From JAVDCA01 sp035293985 (GTDB lineage Bacteria > Pseudomonadota > Alphaproteobacteria > Rhizobiales > Xanthobacteraceae), in contig DATGLS010000045.1 of assembly GCA_035293985.1 (NCBI GenBank), forward strand, positions 248,001 through 312,000: 64,000 nt of DNA, written 5' to 3'. Shown here piece after piece: positions 16,427-24,301 of the stretch (position 1 is its first letter; each line of letters starts with the position of its first letter). The notes beneath the pieces are model-generated. The model saw only the letters and a list, made by a program, of their open reading frames with translations, had not been told where the DNA came from and searched no databases. The position numbers were made by a program, and so were the translations under genes.

Positions 16427-17695
16427 ATGCGCCGCTCGCGCCACCGGAATCACGACACCGCCCTCGCGCCCGCCGCCCGCAATGGGCTGCTCGATCGCCG
16501 CATTTTTCTCGCCGGCGGCGCCGCGCTCGCCGCCGCCCCGGCGGCGCAGGCCGAGCCGCTCGCGGTCCCGCCCTGGTCGCAGGTGCCGGGCGCCGGCTTC
16601 ACGCCCTACGGTGCGCCCTCGCATTTCGAAGCGAAGGTCGGCCGCGTCTTCGCCTCGGCGCCCGGCACCACCGGCACCGGCGCGGCGCGCACGCCGCTGC
16701 ACCTCACCGACGGCATGATCACGCCCAACGGTCTGCACTTCGAGCGCAGCCATTCTGGCATTCCGGATATCGATCCAGATGCCCACCGGCTGCTGATCCA
16801 CGGGCTGGTGCGCCGGCCACTCGTCTTCACCCTCGAGACGCTGGCGCGCTATCCGATGGAATCGCGCATCACGTTCCTCGAATGCGCCGGCAACGGCCAG
16901 CTGCTCAACGCGGCGCAGCCCGCGCAGGCGACCGTGCAGGGACTGCAGGGCCTCGTGTCGTGCGCCGAGTGGACGGGCGTGCGGCTCGCCGTGCTGCTCG
17001 AGGAGGCCGGCGTCGACCCGCGCGCCTCCTGGCTCCTCGCCGAGGGCGCCGATGCGGCCGGCATGAGCCGAAGCGTGCCGCTCGCCAAGGCGATGGATGA
17101 CGCCATGGTCGCGCTCTACCAGAACGGCGAGCGGGTGCGGCCGTCGAACGGCTATCCGATGCGGCTGCTGCTGCCCGGCTTCGAGGGCAACATGAACGTC
17201 AAGTGGCTGCGCCGCATCAAGCTCACCGACGGCCCGACCATGACCAAGGACGAGACCTCGAAATACACGATCCTCGAGCGCGACGGCAAAGCGCTGCAGT
17301 TCGCCTTTCCGATGGAAGCGAAGTCGCTGATCACCCGCCCGTCGCCCGGCCTCACGATGAAGGGCCCGGGGCTTTACGACATCTCCGGCCTCGCCTGGTC
17401 GGGCTACGGCAAGGTCGCCAAGGTCGAGGTCTCGGCCGACGGCGGCAAGAGCTGGGCCGAGGCCGCGCTCTCCGCCCCGGTGCTGTCGCGCGCCCTCACC
17501 CGCTTCCGCCTCCCATGGCGGTGGGACGGCGGGCCCGCGATGCTGCAGAGCCGCGCCACCGACGAGACCGGCTACGTCCAGCCGACCCGCAGCGAGCTCT
17601 TGGCCCGCCGCGGCCCGAACGGTCTCTTCCACTTCAACGGCATCATGAGCTGGAGTGTGGCGCCGGGCGGGGAGGTCAAGCATGCGTATGCGTGA
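16427..17695 (+). CDS. SoxC/sulfite-oxidase-family molybdopterin oxidoreductase
   Basis: 422 residues. The N-terminus has a twin-arginine-type leader (DRRIFLAGGAALAAAPAAQA), consistent with export of a folded cofactor protein. The sulfite-oxidase fold is evident: molybdenum-ligand Cys153 in FLECAGNGQ, SCAEWTGVRLAVLLEEAG, then NGYPMRLLLPGFEGN and MNVKWLRRI, and the C-terminal dimerisation domain (ISGLAWSGYGKVAKVEVSAD). It resembles SoxC, sulfane or sulfite dehydrogenase, rather than YedY. ATG 16427 follows GGGAGGAA. It overlaps the cytochrome gene by 14 bases, so the two are probably co-translated subunits. No soxXYZAB genes are present. Confidence 0.88.
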   Translation: MRRSRHRNHDTALAPAARNGLLDRRIFLAGGAALAAAPAAQAEPLAVPPWSQVPGAGFTPYGAPSHFEAKVGRVFASAPGTTGTGAARTPLHLTDGMITPNGLHFERSHSGIPDIDPDAHRLLIHGLVRRPLVFTLETLARYPMESRITFLECAGNGQLLNAAQPAQATVQGLQGLVSCAEWTGVRLAVLLEEAGVDPRASWLLAEGADAAGMSRSVPLAKAMDDAMVALYQNGERVRPSNGYPMRLLLPGFEGNMNVKWLRRIKLTDGPTMTKDETSKYTILERDGKALQFAFPMEAKSLITRPSPGLTMKGPGLYDISGLAWSGYGKVAKVEVSADGGKSWAEAALSAPVLSRALTRFRLPWRWDGGPAMLQSRATDETGYVQPTRSELLARRGPNGLFHFNGIMSWSVAPGGEVKHAYA

Positions 17696-18245
17696 CGGAT
17701 GGGCGTGTCGCTTGGCGTTTCGCTTGGCGCGCCTCTTGGCGGCGGTCGCCCTCGCGGGCCCCTTCGGCTCCCTCGCCGCGCGCGCGGAAAGCCCTGACCT
17801 CGGGCACGTGGCGACGCCGGACGAGATCGCCGCCTGGGACATCAGCATCGACCCGAGCGGCGCCGGCCTGCCGGCCGGCAGCGGCTCCGCGCGCATCGGC
17901 GCCGCGATCTTCGCCGCGAAATGCGCCGCCTGCCACGGCGAGAGCGGCGGCGGCAGGCCGAACGACGCGCTGGTCGGAGGCGCGGGCAGCCTTGCGACCA
18001 ACAAACCGGTCAAGACGGTCGGCAGCTATTGGCCCTACGCCACCACGCTGTTCGACTACATCCGCCGCGCCATGCCGCTGCCGCAGTCGAAGTCGCTCAC
18101 CAACGAGGAGGTCTACGCGCTGGCGGCCTACATCCTGGCGCAGAACAAGATCATCGGCGAGGACGACGTCATGGACGCGCGCACCTTGCCGCAGGTGAAG
18201 ATGCCGAACCGGGACGGTTTCGTGCGGTTCGAGCGGGGAAAGTGA
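17682..18245 (+). CDS. Single-haem c-type cytochrome, SoxD-like electron acceptor
   Basis: 187 residues, exported: signal peptide to about residue 38 (AARAES). The haem site is CAACH at 81-85, with a likely axial Met in RRAMPLPQS. The C-terminal text EVYALAAYILAQNKIIGEDD and KMPNRDGFV is typical of cytochromes encoded with SoxC. A full SoxD has two cytochrome domains and roughly twice this length, so this is the short form. It starts inside the end of the SoxC-like gene (14-base overlap) and should take electrons from it to the respiratory chain. Confidence 0.88.
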   Translation: MRMRDGWACRLAFRLARLLAAVALAGPFGSLAARAESPDLGHVATPDEIAAWDISIDPSGAGLPAGSGSARIGAAIFAAKCAACHGESGGGRPNDALVGGAGSLATNKPVKTVGSYWPYATTLFDYIRRAMPLPQSKSLTNEEVYALAAYILAQNKIIGEDDVMDARTLPQVKMPNRDGFVRFERGK

Positions 18246-18375
18246 GCGCGGCTTGGCGTCGGCGATTCAGTATCAACGTCGACTTTGCGCGGCTCATTGG
18301 CGGCGTCACCACGTGATCCAGCAACCAAACCTGCGCCTGCGCCGTTGTGACTCGAGATTGCAGCGGAGCAGGCCT

Positions 18376-19404
18376 ATGAGCGAGAACGGACACAAGGATT
18401 TTTCCCGTCGCCAGCTGGTCGGCGGCATCGGCGTCGGGATGGGCGTTGCGGCGGCTGCCGCGGCGCCGGCGCTTGCGCAGCAGGCGGAAGATCAGCGCAT
18501 CGCCCCACACGCGACGAGCGAGCGCACGATGGATGATCCGCGCTCGAAATACCCGAAGCCGCCGTTCAAGCCGCAGACGCAGCCATGGCCGGGCCTCGCG
18601 CGCAACATGGACCCGCGACCGGACCACGGCGAGACGAGCTATCGCGGGTCGGGCCGCCTGGCCGACCGCAAAGCGCTGATCACCGGCGGCGATTCCGGGA
18701 TGGGCCGCGCCGCCGCGATCGCCTATGCGCGCGAAGGCGCGGATGTCGCCATCAACTACTTCCCGAGCGAGGAGCCGGACGCGCAGGAAGTCGTCCAGAT
18801 CATCCAGGAGGCCGGCCGCAAGGCGGTCGCGATTCCGGGCGACCTGCGCGACGAGGCGTTTTGTCAATCGCTGGTCGCCAAGGCGGTCGAGCAGCTCGGC
18901 GGGCTCGACATCGTCGTCTGCAATGCGGGGCGCCAGCAGTCGCGCCCGTCCATTCTCGACGTCACGACCGAAGACTTCGACGCGACGATGAAGACCAACA
19001 TCTACGCGCCGTTCTGGATCATCAAGGCCGCCCTGCCGCATCTCAAGCCCGGCTCCGCCATCATCGGCACGACGTCGGAGCAAGCCTACGATCCCTCGCC
19101 CGATCTGTACGATTACGCGCAGACCAAAGCGGCGACCATGAACTACGTCAAGTCGCTCGCCAAGCAGCTCGGGCCGAAGGGCATCCGCGTCAACGGCGTG
19201 GCGCCGGGACCGGTCTGGACACCGTTGCAGGTGAGCGGCGGCGCGCCGCCGGAGAAATACGAGAAATTCGGCAGCGAGACCGTCTTCAAGCGGCCGGGCC
19301 AGCCGGCAGAGCTCGCCTCCATCTATGTGCAGCTCGCGGCCGCCGATGCGAGCTTCGCCACCGGCAACATCTACGGCTCGGGCGGCGGGAAGGGCCAGCC
19401 CTGA
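18376..19404 (+). CDS. Tat-exported short-chain dehydrogenase/reductase
   Basis: 342 residues. The leader has a twin-arginine motif (FSRRQLVGG, then an Ala-rich core ending ALAQ), so the SDR is predicted to be periplasmic, unusual for a NAD(P)-dependent family. The mature part resembles the YghA type with its N-terminal extension. The nucleotide loop is ITGGDSGMGRA, NAG is in VVCNAGRQQ, the catalytic Tyr and Lys are in YDYAQTKAA, and the tail NIYGSGGGKGQP is seen. It follows the SoxC/cytochrome pair after 130 bases. The substrate is unknown. Confidence 0.88.
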   Translation: MSENGHKDFSRRQLVGGIGVGMGVAAAAAAPALAQQAEDQRIAPHATSERTMDDPRSKYPKPPFKPQTQPWPGLARNMDPRPDHGETSYRGSGRLADRKALITGGDSGMGRAAAIAYAREGADVAINYFPSEEPDAQEVVQIIQEAGRKAVAIPGDLRDEAFCQSLVAKAVEQLGGLDIVVCNAGRQQSRPSILDVTTEDFDATMKTNIYAPFWIIKAALPHLKPGSAIIGTTSEQAYDPSPDLYDYAQTKAATMNYVKSLAKQLGPKGIRVNGVAPGPVWTPLQVSGGAPPEKYEKFGSETVFKRPGQPAELASIYVQLAAADASFATGNIYGSGGGKGQP

Positions 19405-19490
19405 CGCGCCTCGCGATCCCGGTCGCGTCGAGGACGATGCTCGGCGGCGTTGAACGTCACATCATGCCCGCGCCTTTCTTTAGCGTGTAT

Positions 19491-19634
19491 GCGCGCATGC
19501 GGGCATCCACCTCCTTGCTCCCTTCAGCAAGAAAGACGTGGATGGCCGACCACGGGCAGGGGAAGCGACGCCGTCCTTCGATGGCTATGCCCCGGCCATG
19601 ACGGGGGAATGACGTGGCCACGACGGGTGGATCA
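19491..19634. repeat. Dispersed palindromic repeat, copy 3
   Basis: Shows GCGCGCATGCGGGCATCCACC, then CAGCAAGAAAGACGTGGATG, the GAAGCGACGCCGTCCTTCGA module, CCCCGGCCATGACGGG and the closing ACGGGTGGATCA. It has the same module order as the copy at 20506, and the similarity continues beyond it into the fragment at 19677. Confidence 0.75.
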
Positions 19635-19676
19635 AACCGACCGAATGGTTTGCCTAAACCAGCTTCTCGCGCTCTT

Positions 19677-19757
19677 TAGATCGGCGGGACACCGCGGGCG
19701 CTCCCCCCAGCCTCATCGACCATCTCTTCTGCGCCTGAACGGGTTCTGCGGAATCGA
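19677..19757 (-). pseudogene. Second, very short remnant of the amidohydrolase 3' end
   Basis: TAGATCGGCGGG at its left and TGAACGGGTTCTGCGGAAT at its right match 20633-20712 (TAGATCGGCGGG and TGAACAGGTTCTGCGGAAT) with almost equal spacing. The segment covers the post-stop region and the last few codons only, and the match ends at about 19757. With the preceding repeat copy it looks like a decayed duplicate of the 20.5-20.7 kb junction. The rest of 19758-19922 shows nothing recognisable. Confidence 0.6.
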
Positions 19758-19922
19758 GTGCCGTCGAGCCGCAGCGACTGACCCTTCCTCAAACGACGGC
19801 AGCCTGCAAAATCTAGAGTTGCATCAACATCGATAATGATCCAAGGTGCAGCGCTTCAACGTCGTCCGGGCCATTGCGGATTTCGTTCAGTGAAGCGTGG
19901 GGCCGTAAAGGCGGGGGATCAC

Positions 19923-20474
19923 ATGACGATCAGCGAAGGGGTGCGCGGGGCGCGCGCATCATGGCGATGGTTCGCGGCATTCGTTGTTGCCGCGGCACTG
20001 GGCGGCTGCGCCACGGACAGCGGAACTCCGATATCATCCCTGGCGACGGTGGGCGGCCTGCACGCCGGCATGGCGCGGATCGTCGTCGTGCGACAGGAGC
20101 CTCGTTCCTACGGGATGCGGAACGGCAATTTTCCAGTCAAGCTCGATGGACAGCCACTCGGCGAGCTGTCGCCTGGAACTTTCGCCTACGCGGACTGCCC
20201 GGCCGGCTCCCACCAGCTTTCCGCCGACTTTGCGGGCTATCCCGGCGTCACCCGCCGCGACTTCACGGCGGCGCCAGGACGGACGTATTACTTCAGGGCG
20301 AGCCTGAATGAGAAGGTGGATAACATAACCGCCGTTACGATGATCTCGCCCCTCGGCGGCCTGATCGCCGCCTCCGCCACCTACAACGATCGCCAAGGGC
20401 CGATCGACTTGACGCCGATAACCGCATCCGAAGCGAAGCAGGCAATGCCTGCTGTTGCGGCTGCGGCCCATTAG
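19923..20474 (+). CDS. DUF2846-like lipoprotein
   Basis: 183 residues with a lipoprotein signal peptide: a hydrophobic core and lipobox LGGC near residues 33-36. The mature part follows the DUF2846 pattern: ARIVVVRQEPRSYGMRNGNF, VKLDGQPLGELSPGTFAYAD, then a PGxH-like CPAGSHQLSADF, and a strand ending in PGRTYYFRASL. Such proteins are thought to be outer-membrane or periplasmic lipoproteins of unknown role. ATG 19923 follows GGCGGGGGA. It is convergent with the amidohydrolase, with a repeat copy between. Confidence 0.75.
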   Translation: MTISEGVRGARASWRWFAAFVVAAALGGCATDSGTPISSLATVGGLHAGMARIVVVRQEPRSYGMRNGNFPVKLDGQPLGELSPGTFAYADCPAGSHQLSADFAGYPGVTRRDFTAAPGRTYYFRASLNEKVDNITAVTMISPLGGLIAASATYNDRQGPIDLTPITASEAKQAMPAVAAAAH

Positions 20475-20505
20475 GCGCGGCACCGACCGATCGGCGAAGA
20501 ATTGC

Positions 20506-20633
20506 CGCGTCACGCCCGCGAATGCGGCATCCACGTCTTTGGTTCAGCAGGCGAGACGTGGATGGCCGGGACATAGGCGAGCGAAGCGACGCCGTCCTTC
20601 GAACGCCATGCCCGGCCATGACGGGTGGATCAT
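20506..20633. repeat. Dispersed palindromic repeat, copy 4
   Basis: Shows GCGTCACGCCCGCGAATGCG, CATCCACGTCTTTG, AGACGTGGATGGCCGGGACA, the GGCGAGCGAAGCGACGCCGT module and CATGCCCGGCCATGACGGG, ending GTGGATCAT. It lies between convergent genes and is one of the fullest copies in the window. Confidence 0.8.
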
Positions 20634-20680
20634 AGATCGGCGGGGCGCCGCACTGCCCCGCCGACCGCTTGATGCCTGCC

Positions 20681-22309
20681 TTACTGCGCGCTGAACAGGT
20701 TCTGCGGAATGTTCACGGCGTTGAACACGTAGTCGCGCGACGCCTCGAGCTGGCGGCGCAGCCCAGGCAGGTCGACGTCGAGCAATTGCCCCTTCCACTT
20801 GCGGATCTTGCCGGCGACGATGACGGTCTCGACGTTGGTGCGGTCCATCAGCGACACCACCGCGCCCGGCACCTGGTTGAGCGGCGCGACATTGATCCGG
20901 GTGGCGTCGAGGATGATGATGTCGGCCTCCTTGCCGGGCGTGAGCGAGCCGACCTTGTTGTCCAGGCGCAGCGCCTTGGCGCCGTTCATGGTGGCGAAGC
21001 GCAGCACGTCGCGGGTGGTCAGGAGCGGTGGCGTGCCGGGCGCCGGCGTCGGCCACTGGTTCGGCGGCGTGAAGTTTCCCTGCTCCAGGATCTGCTGGTT
21101 GACCACCATCCGCTGCATGTTCATGGCGACGCGCATCTGGGTGAAGAAGTCCGCCGTCATGGTGCACTCGACGTCGACCGACAGCGACGGCTCGAGGCCG
21201 AGGCTCTGCATCTTGAGGATCGGCGGCTGGCCGTGCCGCATGTTCATCTCGATCGGAAACGCGATCGAGACCTGGGCGCCGACGTCGTGGACACGCTGCC
21301 AGGCCATGTCCGACATCCCGGTCATGTGGATGAACAGATTGTCGGGCCCGATGCCGATGTTGCCCGGCGGATTGCCGTGCGAATCGACGCCGCCCTGCCC
21401 CAAGGCCAGCTTGTCCATGATTGGACGGATGCCGAAGGGCGAGAGGATGTGCGCCGCGACCTGCAGGCCGAGCTGGCGGCCGATGGTCCAGGATTTCTGC
21501 GTCGTCGCATCGCCGAGATAGACCTCGCCGCCCATGATCATGGTCACGAGCTGATCGGTGGACGAGAAGTACCTTGCCTTGATGCGGGTGGCGTCCTGCG
21601 GGTAGGCGTACCCCGGCGTGTTGACCGTGACGCCCTCGCCCGCGCCCTCGAAATAGCCGAAGGCGGCGCGCCGGCCGGTGTCGAACAGCGCCTGGATGGC
21701 CGCATCGGAGTGCTGCGGCGTGTGATGGATCTGCGAGACGTCGTGCACCGTGGTGACGCCGTCGTCGAGCTGGGAGAGCCCGCCGAACAGCTCGTTGATG
21801 TAGACGTCCTGCGGCCGGTACACGGTCGCGAACTTGAGAAGGATGTACTCGTAGTAGGTGGTGCTCCCGCTCGGCGAACCCGAGCCGTCGTTGATCAGCA
21901 CGCCGTCGGCGAGCCAGCTGCGCAAGATCGTCTCGAACTGATGATGATGGGTATCGACGAAGCCCGGCATCACGATCCGCCCGGTGGCGTCGATCTCGGC
22001 GGCGCCGCCCGCCGACAGGTTCGGGCCCACCGCCAGGATGGTCTTGCCTTCGACCAGCACGTCGGCCTTGGCGAAGTCGCCGACATGCGGGTCCATCGAC
22101 ATCACCGAGCCGCCGCGAATGACGTAGCGCCGGCCATTGCGGCCGCTGTCCTGCGGCATGTCGCCGTCGGAGTCGGCGCGCGCCGGACGCGGCGCAAAGA
22201 GCGTGAGACCCGCGGTGGCCGCCGCACCGGCCGCCGCTGCGCCTTTGAGAAAGCTCCGGCGCGTACCGAAATGACTCTGAGGCTTACCGAGATTGCACAA
22301 TATGCACAT
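20681..22309 (-). CDS. Tat-exported amidohydrolase (Trz/Atz-like metal-dependent hydrolase)
   Basis: 542 residues starting at ATG 22309 (MCILCNLGKPQSHFGTRRSF). The leader holds RRSFLKG and an Ala-rich core ending ARPARA, a Tat signal. The amidohydrolase fold is shown by PGFVDTHHHQFETIL (metal-site histidines), GVTTVHDVSQIHH, a distal LFIHMTGMSD segment, and the C-terminal composite-domain text GSLTPGKEADIIILDATRIN. The family removes amino or halide groups from ring compounds or opens cyclic amides; the substrate here is unknown. Two decayed copies of its 3' end lie at 16.0-16.3 and 19.7 kb. Confidence 0.87.
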   Translation of the reverse strand: MCILCNLGKPQSHFGTRRSFLKGAAAAGAAATAGLTLFAPRPARADSDGDMPQDSGRNGRRYVIRGGSVMSMDPHVGDFAKADVLVEGKTILAVGPNLSAGGAAEIDATGRIVMPGFVDTHHHQFETILRSWLADGVLINDGSGSPSGSTTYYEYILLKFATVYRPQDVYINELFGGLSQLDDGVTTVHDVSQIHHTPQHSDAAIQALFDTGRRAAFGYFEGAGEGVTVNTPGYAYPQDATRIKARYFSSTDQLVTMIMGGEVYLGDATTQKSWTIGRQLGLQVAAHILSPFGIRPIMDKLALGQGGVDSHGNPPGNIGIGPDNLFIHMTGMSDMAWQRVHDVGAQVSIAFPIEMNMRHGQPPILKMQSLGLEPSLSVDVECTMTADFFTQMRVAMNMQRMVVNQQILEQGNFTPPNQWPTPAPGTPPLLTTRDVLRFATMNGAKALRLDNKVGSLTPGKEADIIILDATRINVAPLNQVPGAVVSLMDRTNVETVIVAGKIRKWKGQLLDVDLPGLRRQLEASRDYVFNAVNIPQNLFSAQ

Positions 22310-22540
22310 GGTAGTCGCTCCCTGATCGCAGGCCGTTCTCGAGGACGACCTCGCGCTACGATGATACGCGCAGATCAGAGCGACAGATCGGAAATCGCGC
22401 GGGTGCGCGCGGAATCCATCGATCCCAAGCTCGGCGCCCACGTGAGCGATATGTCCGCCGTTGGGAGTTTGCCCACGCAATCTTGACGCGGCGCCGCTGG
22501 ATCAGCTTGCCGAAGCACTCGGGGCGAGTGACTTCTGGAG

Positions 22541-23050
22541 CTAAGCCCGCAGACCGGCGTGCCCATGGCGCCGCCGCCACAACAACCAGGTTGCAGCGAG
22601 GCTCGCCCCGATACCGATCTGCATCAAACACATGAATACCAGCACCCGCTCGAGCCATGCATCGATCGCCGCGCCGGCTCCGGCCAACGCCACAAAGAAC
22701 CACAGGATGGCGAGCAAGCCGAGCCCGGCCGCCGCCGCGACGAACAGGCCCGCGAAGGTCAGAAGGAATATTCCCGCGGCCGCCGTCCCGGCTGCGCGAT
22801 CGAACGTGCTCAGATTTCCGCGGGCCGCGATACGGGTCGCCGCCGCAACCGTCACGACGAGGCCCGCGACCATGATGATGCCGTGGAAGCGCTCGACTCC
22901 CGCGAACGGAAGCATGACGTTCAAGATGAACAACAGAAAGAATCCGACCGCGAGTGCGCCAACGAAGCGCAACGTCGCCACGGCGATGGCAGCGAGTGCA
23001 ATTACACAGGATCTCAACAGCGCGGAACTGATGGATGCAACTCCGGTCAT
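22541..23050 (-). CDS. Small multi-pass membrane protein, function unknown
   Basis: 169 residues with about four hydrophobic helices (residues about 14-45, 50-72, 85-122 and 135-160) and little else; the C-terminus ends in a basic WRRRHGHAGLRA. It is not recognised. It stands alone between the amidohydrolase and the DUF1127 gene on the same strand. The unbroken membrane pattern supports real coding sequence. Confidence 0.6.
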   Translation of the reverse strand: MTGVASISSALLRSCVIALAAIAVATLRFVGALAVGFFLLFILNVMLPFAGVERFHGIIMVAGLVVTVAAATRIAARGNLSTFDRAAGTAAAGIFLLTFAGLFVAAAAGLGLLAILWFFVALAGAGAAIDAWLERVLVFMCLMQIGIGASLAATWLLWRRRHGHAGLRA

Positions 23051-23349
23051 ATCAGCGCGTCTGCGCGTTGGCCCGAATCGTCGCCGTCATGCGCAAAAAA
23101 ATCAATGGTTGCCGCCGTGCACTCGCCGCTTCGGTTAACGGAGCGTAGACCTTCGCGCGATGCGTCTTCGCCAAATGTGCCGATCTCCACCGCTGGACGT
23201 CCCGGCGGGAACGGCGCACGACCTTCAGAAACGGCAGGCGGCTCGCGACAGATGACCCCCACGCAATCCTGCCGACGTTCCAACCGGACCGGAAGAACGG
23301 CGTTGCCGGCTCGGAGAATGGAGATGCGCGGGGTCAAGTCGTCCTGGAG

Positions 23350-23598
23350 CTATTGCTTCCAGAATGGCTTGTTCTGCTCGTTCAGCGTCACCGCGGTATC
23401 GAACGGCAGGTCGTGAAGCTGGTGGCGCGGGATCGACCGGAGCTCGGCGCGCGTGCGCGCCCGGTGACGCCAGAGCGCCAGCGTCCGGCAGAGCGACGCC
23501 CACATCTCGCCCAGCCAGCGGCGCACATCAGCGATCGCACGCCGTGCCGTCACTGCACCCGTCAGGGGCGTCGATGAGACGGTCGCCTGCCGGCTCAT
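23350..23598 (-). CDS. DUF1127-type small protein
   Basis: 82 residues. The C-terminal half fits DUF1127: LALWRHRARTRAELRSIPRH, then QLHDLPFDTAVTLNEQNKPF. DUF1127 proteins are very short basic proteins abundant in Rhizobiales, some linked to RNA metabolism, phosphate or C1 physiology. It is the last gene of a three-gene minus-strand set of tiny proteins, 55 bases after the middle gene. Confidence 0.8.
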   Translation of the reverse strand: MSRQATVSSTPLTGAVTARRAIADVRRWLGEMWASLCRTLALWRHRARTRAELRSIPRHQLHDLPFDTAVTLNEQNKPFWKQ

Positions 23599-23653
23599 TG
23601 GCTATTCCTCGCTTGCCGAAATGCACGTCGGACTTGCAGCATGGCCTCGTTGC

Positions 23654-23872
23654 TCACGGGCCGACGATCCAGGCTCCATTGTCTTCGAATCCAGGAGGAG
23701 CGGCGCCGACCCCGACGTAGAGTTGCGCGAGCAGGATCAGTCCGACCACGACGGCAGCCACGGACGTCACGGCGAGAATGGCAGCAGCGGCGCCCCGTTT
23801 GCTCGAATGGGAGGTTGAGCGTGGAAGTGGCGCGAGACGATTTCCGGCAATCTGCAACGTCATGGAATTCAC
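23654..23872 (-). CDS. Small single-span membrane protein, function unknown
   Basis: 72 residues with one clear hydrophobic helix (about 29-52: AAAAILAVTSVAAVVVGLIL) and a short polar C-terminus ending GAWIVGP. Its ATG (23872) overlaps the stop of the upstream small gene in an ATGA arrangement, which argues that both are translated. No family recognised. Confidence 0.6.
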   Translation of the reverse strand: MNSMTLQIAGNRLAPLPRSTSHSSKRGAAAAILAVTSVAAVVVGLILLAQLYVGVGAAPPGFEDNGAWIVGP

Positions 23873-24096
23873 TCCTTGATTTGATGGCCGTTGAGGAGGT
23901 GAGCGTGTCGACGGATTTCGCGATCAGCCTGTTGCCGGCGTACCTCGTGCAATGCCCGAAACGTCACCGATGCGCCTCTCGCGAGCGACCGCGTCAACCA
24001 GGACAGCGACAGCGCCCTCGGGAACGGCACACAAAACCGCAGCACCGTTCTCCGACGAAACGTCGACCGGGGAGCAATCATTGCAGAGTTGGTCAT
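23869..24096 (-). CDS. Small basic protein, first of the tiny-protein operon
   Basis: 75 residues, starting MTNSAMIAPRSTFRRRTVLR. A hydrophobic stretch (about 22-35) is followed by an Arg/His-rich amphipathic tail (HEVRRQQADREIRRHAHLLN). The stop overlaps the start of the next gene by 4 bases, and GGAG lies 8-11 bases before the ATG. Similar short tails occur in uncharacterised Bradyrhizobium-type proteins (recalled, not searched). An open frame continues upstream to 24279 but is not protein-like. The flanking 24097-24301 shows nothing further. Confidence 0.55.
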   Translation of the reverse strand: MTNSAMIAPRSTFRRRTVLRFCVPFPRALSLSWLTRSLARGASVTFRALHEVRRQQADREIRRHAHLLNGHQIKE

Positions 24097-24301
24097 GGCG
24101 CTGCTCCATCCAGGATGGAGGCAGCCTAGATCGGAAATGAAAGGCAGGCAGTGTGAAAACGCACTCCGCACGCAGGTGAGCGGGCGATCGCTGTCGGCTG
24201 ACCGACTCGCCGCCAACGCAAGCCGCGGGATGCAACAAGCCGAATCCGGTCGATGCTGTTCAGAAATCCGACAGCGCAACGCAATCTCGACGGAGTCGAG
24301 A

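Noticed and set aside
20669..22486. 605-codon plus-strand frame
   Set aside because: Antisense to the amidohydrolase; composition (His, Arg, Gly, Asp rich) is that of a GC shadow and no motif is seen.
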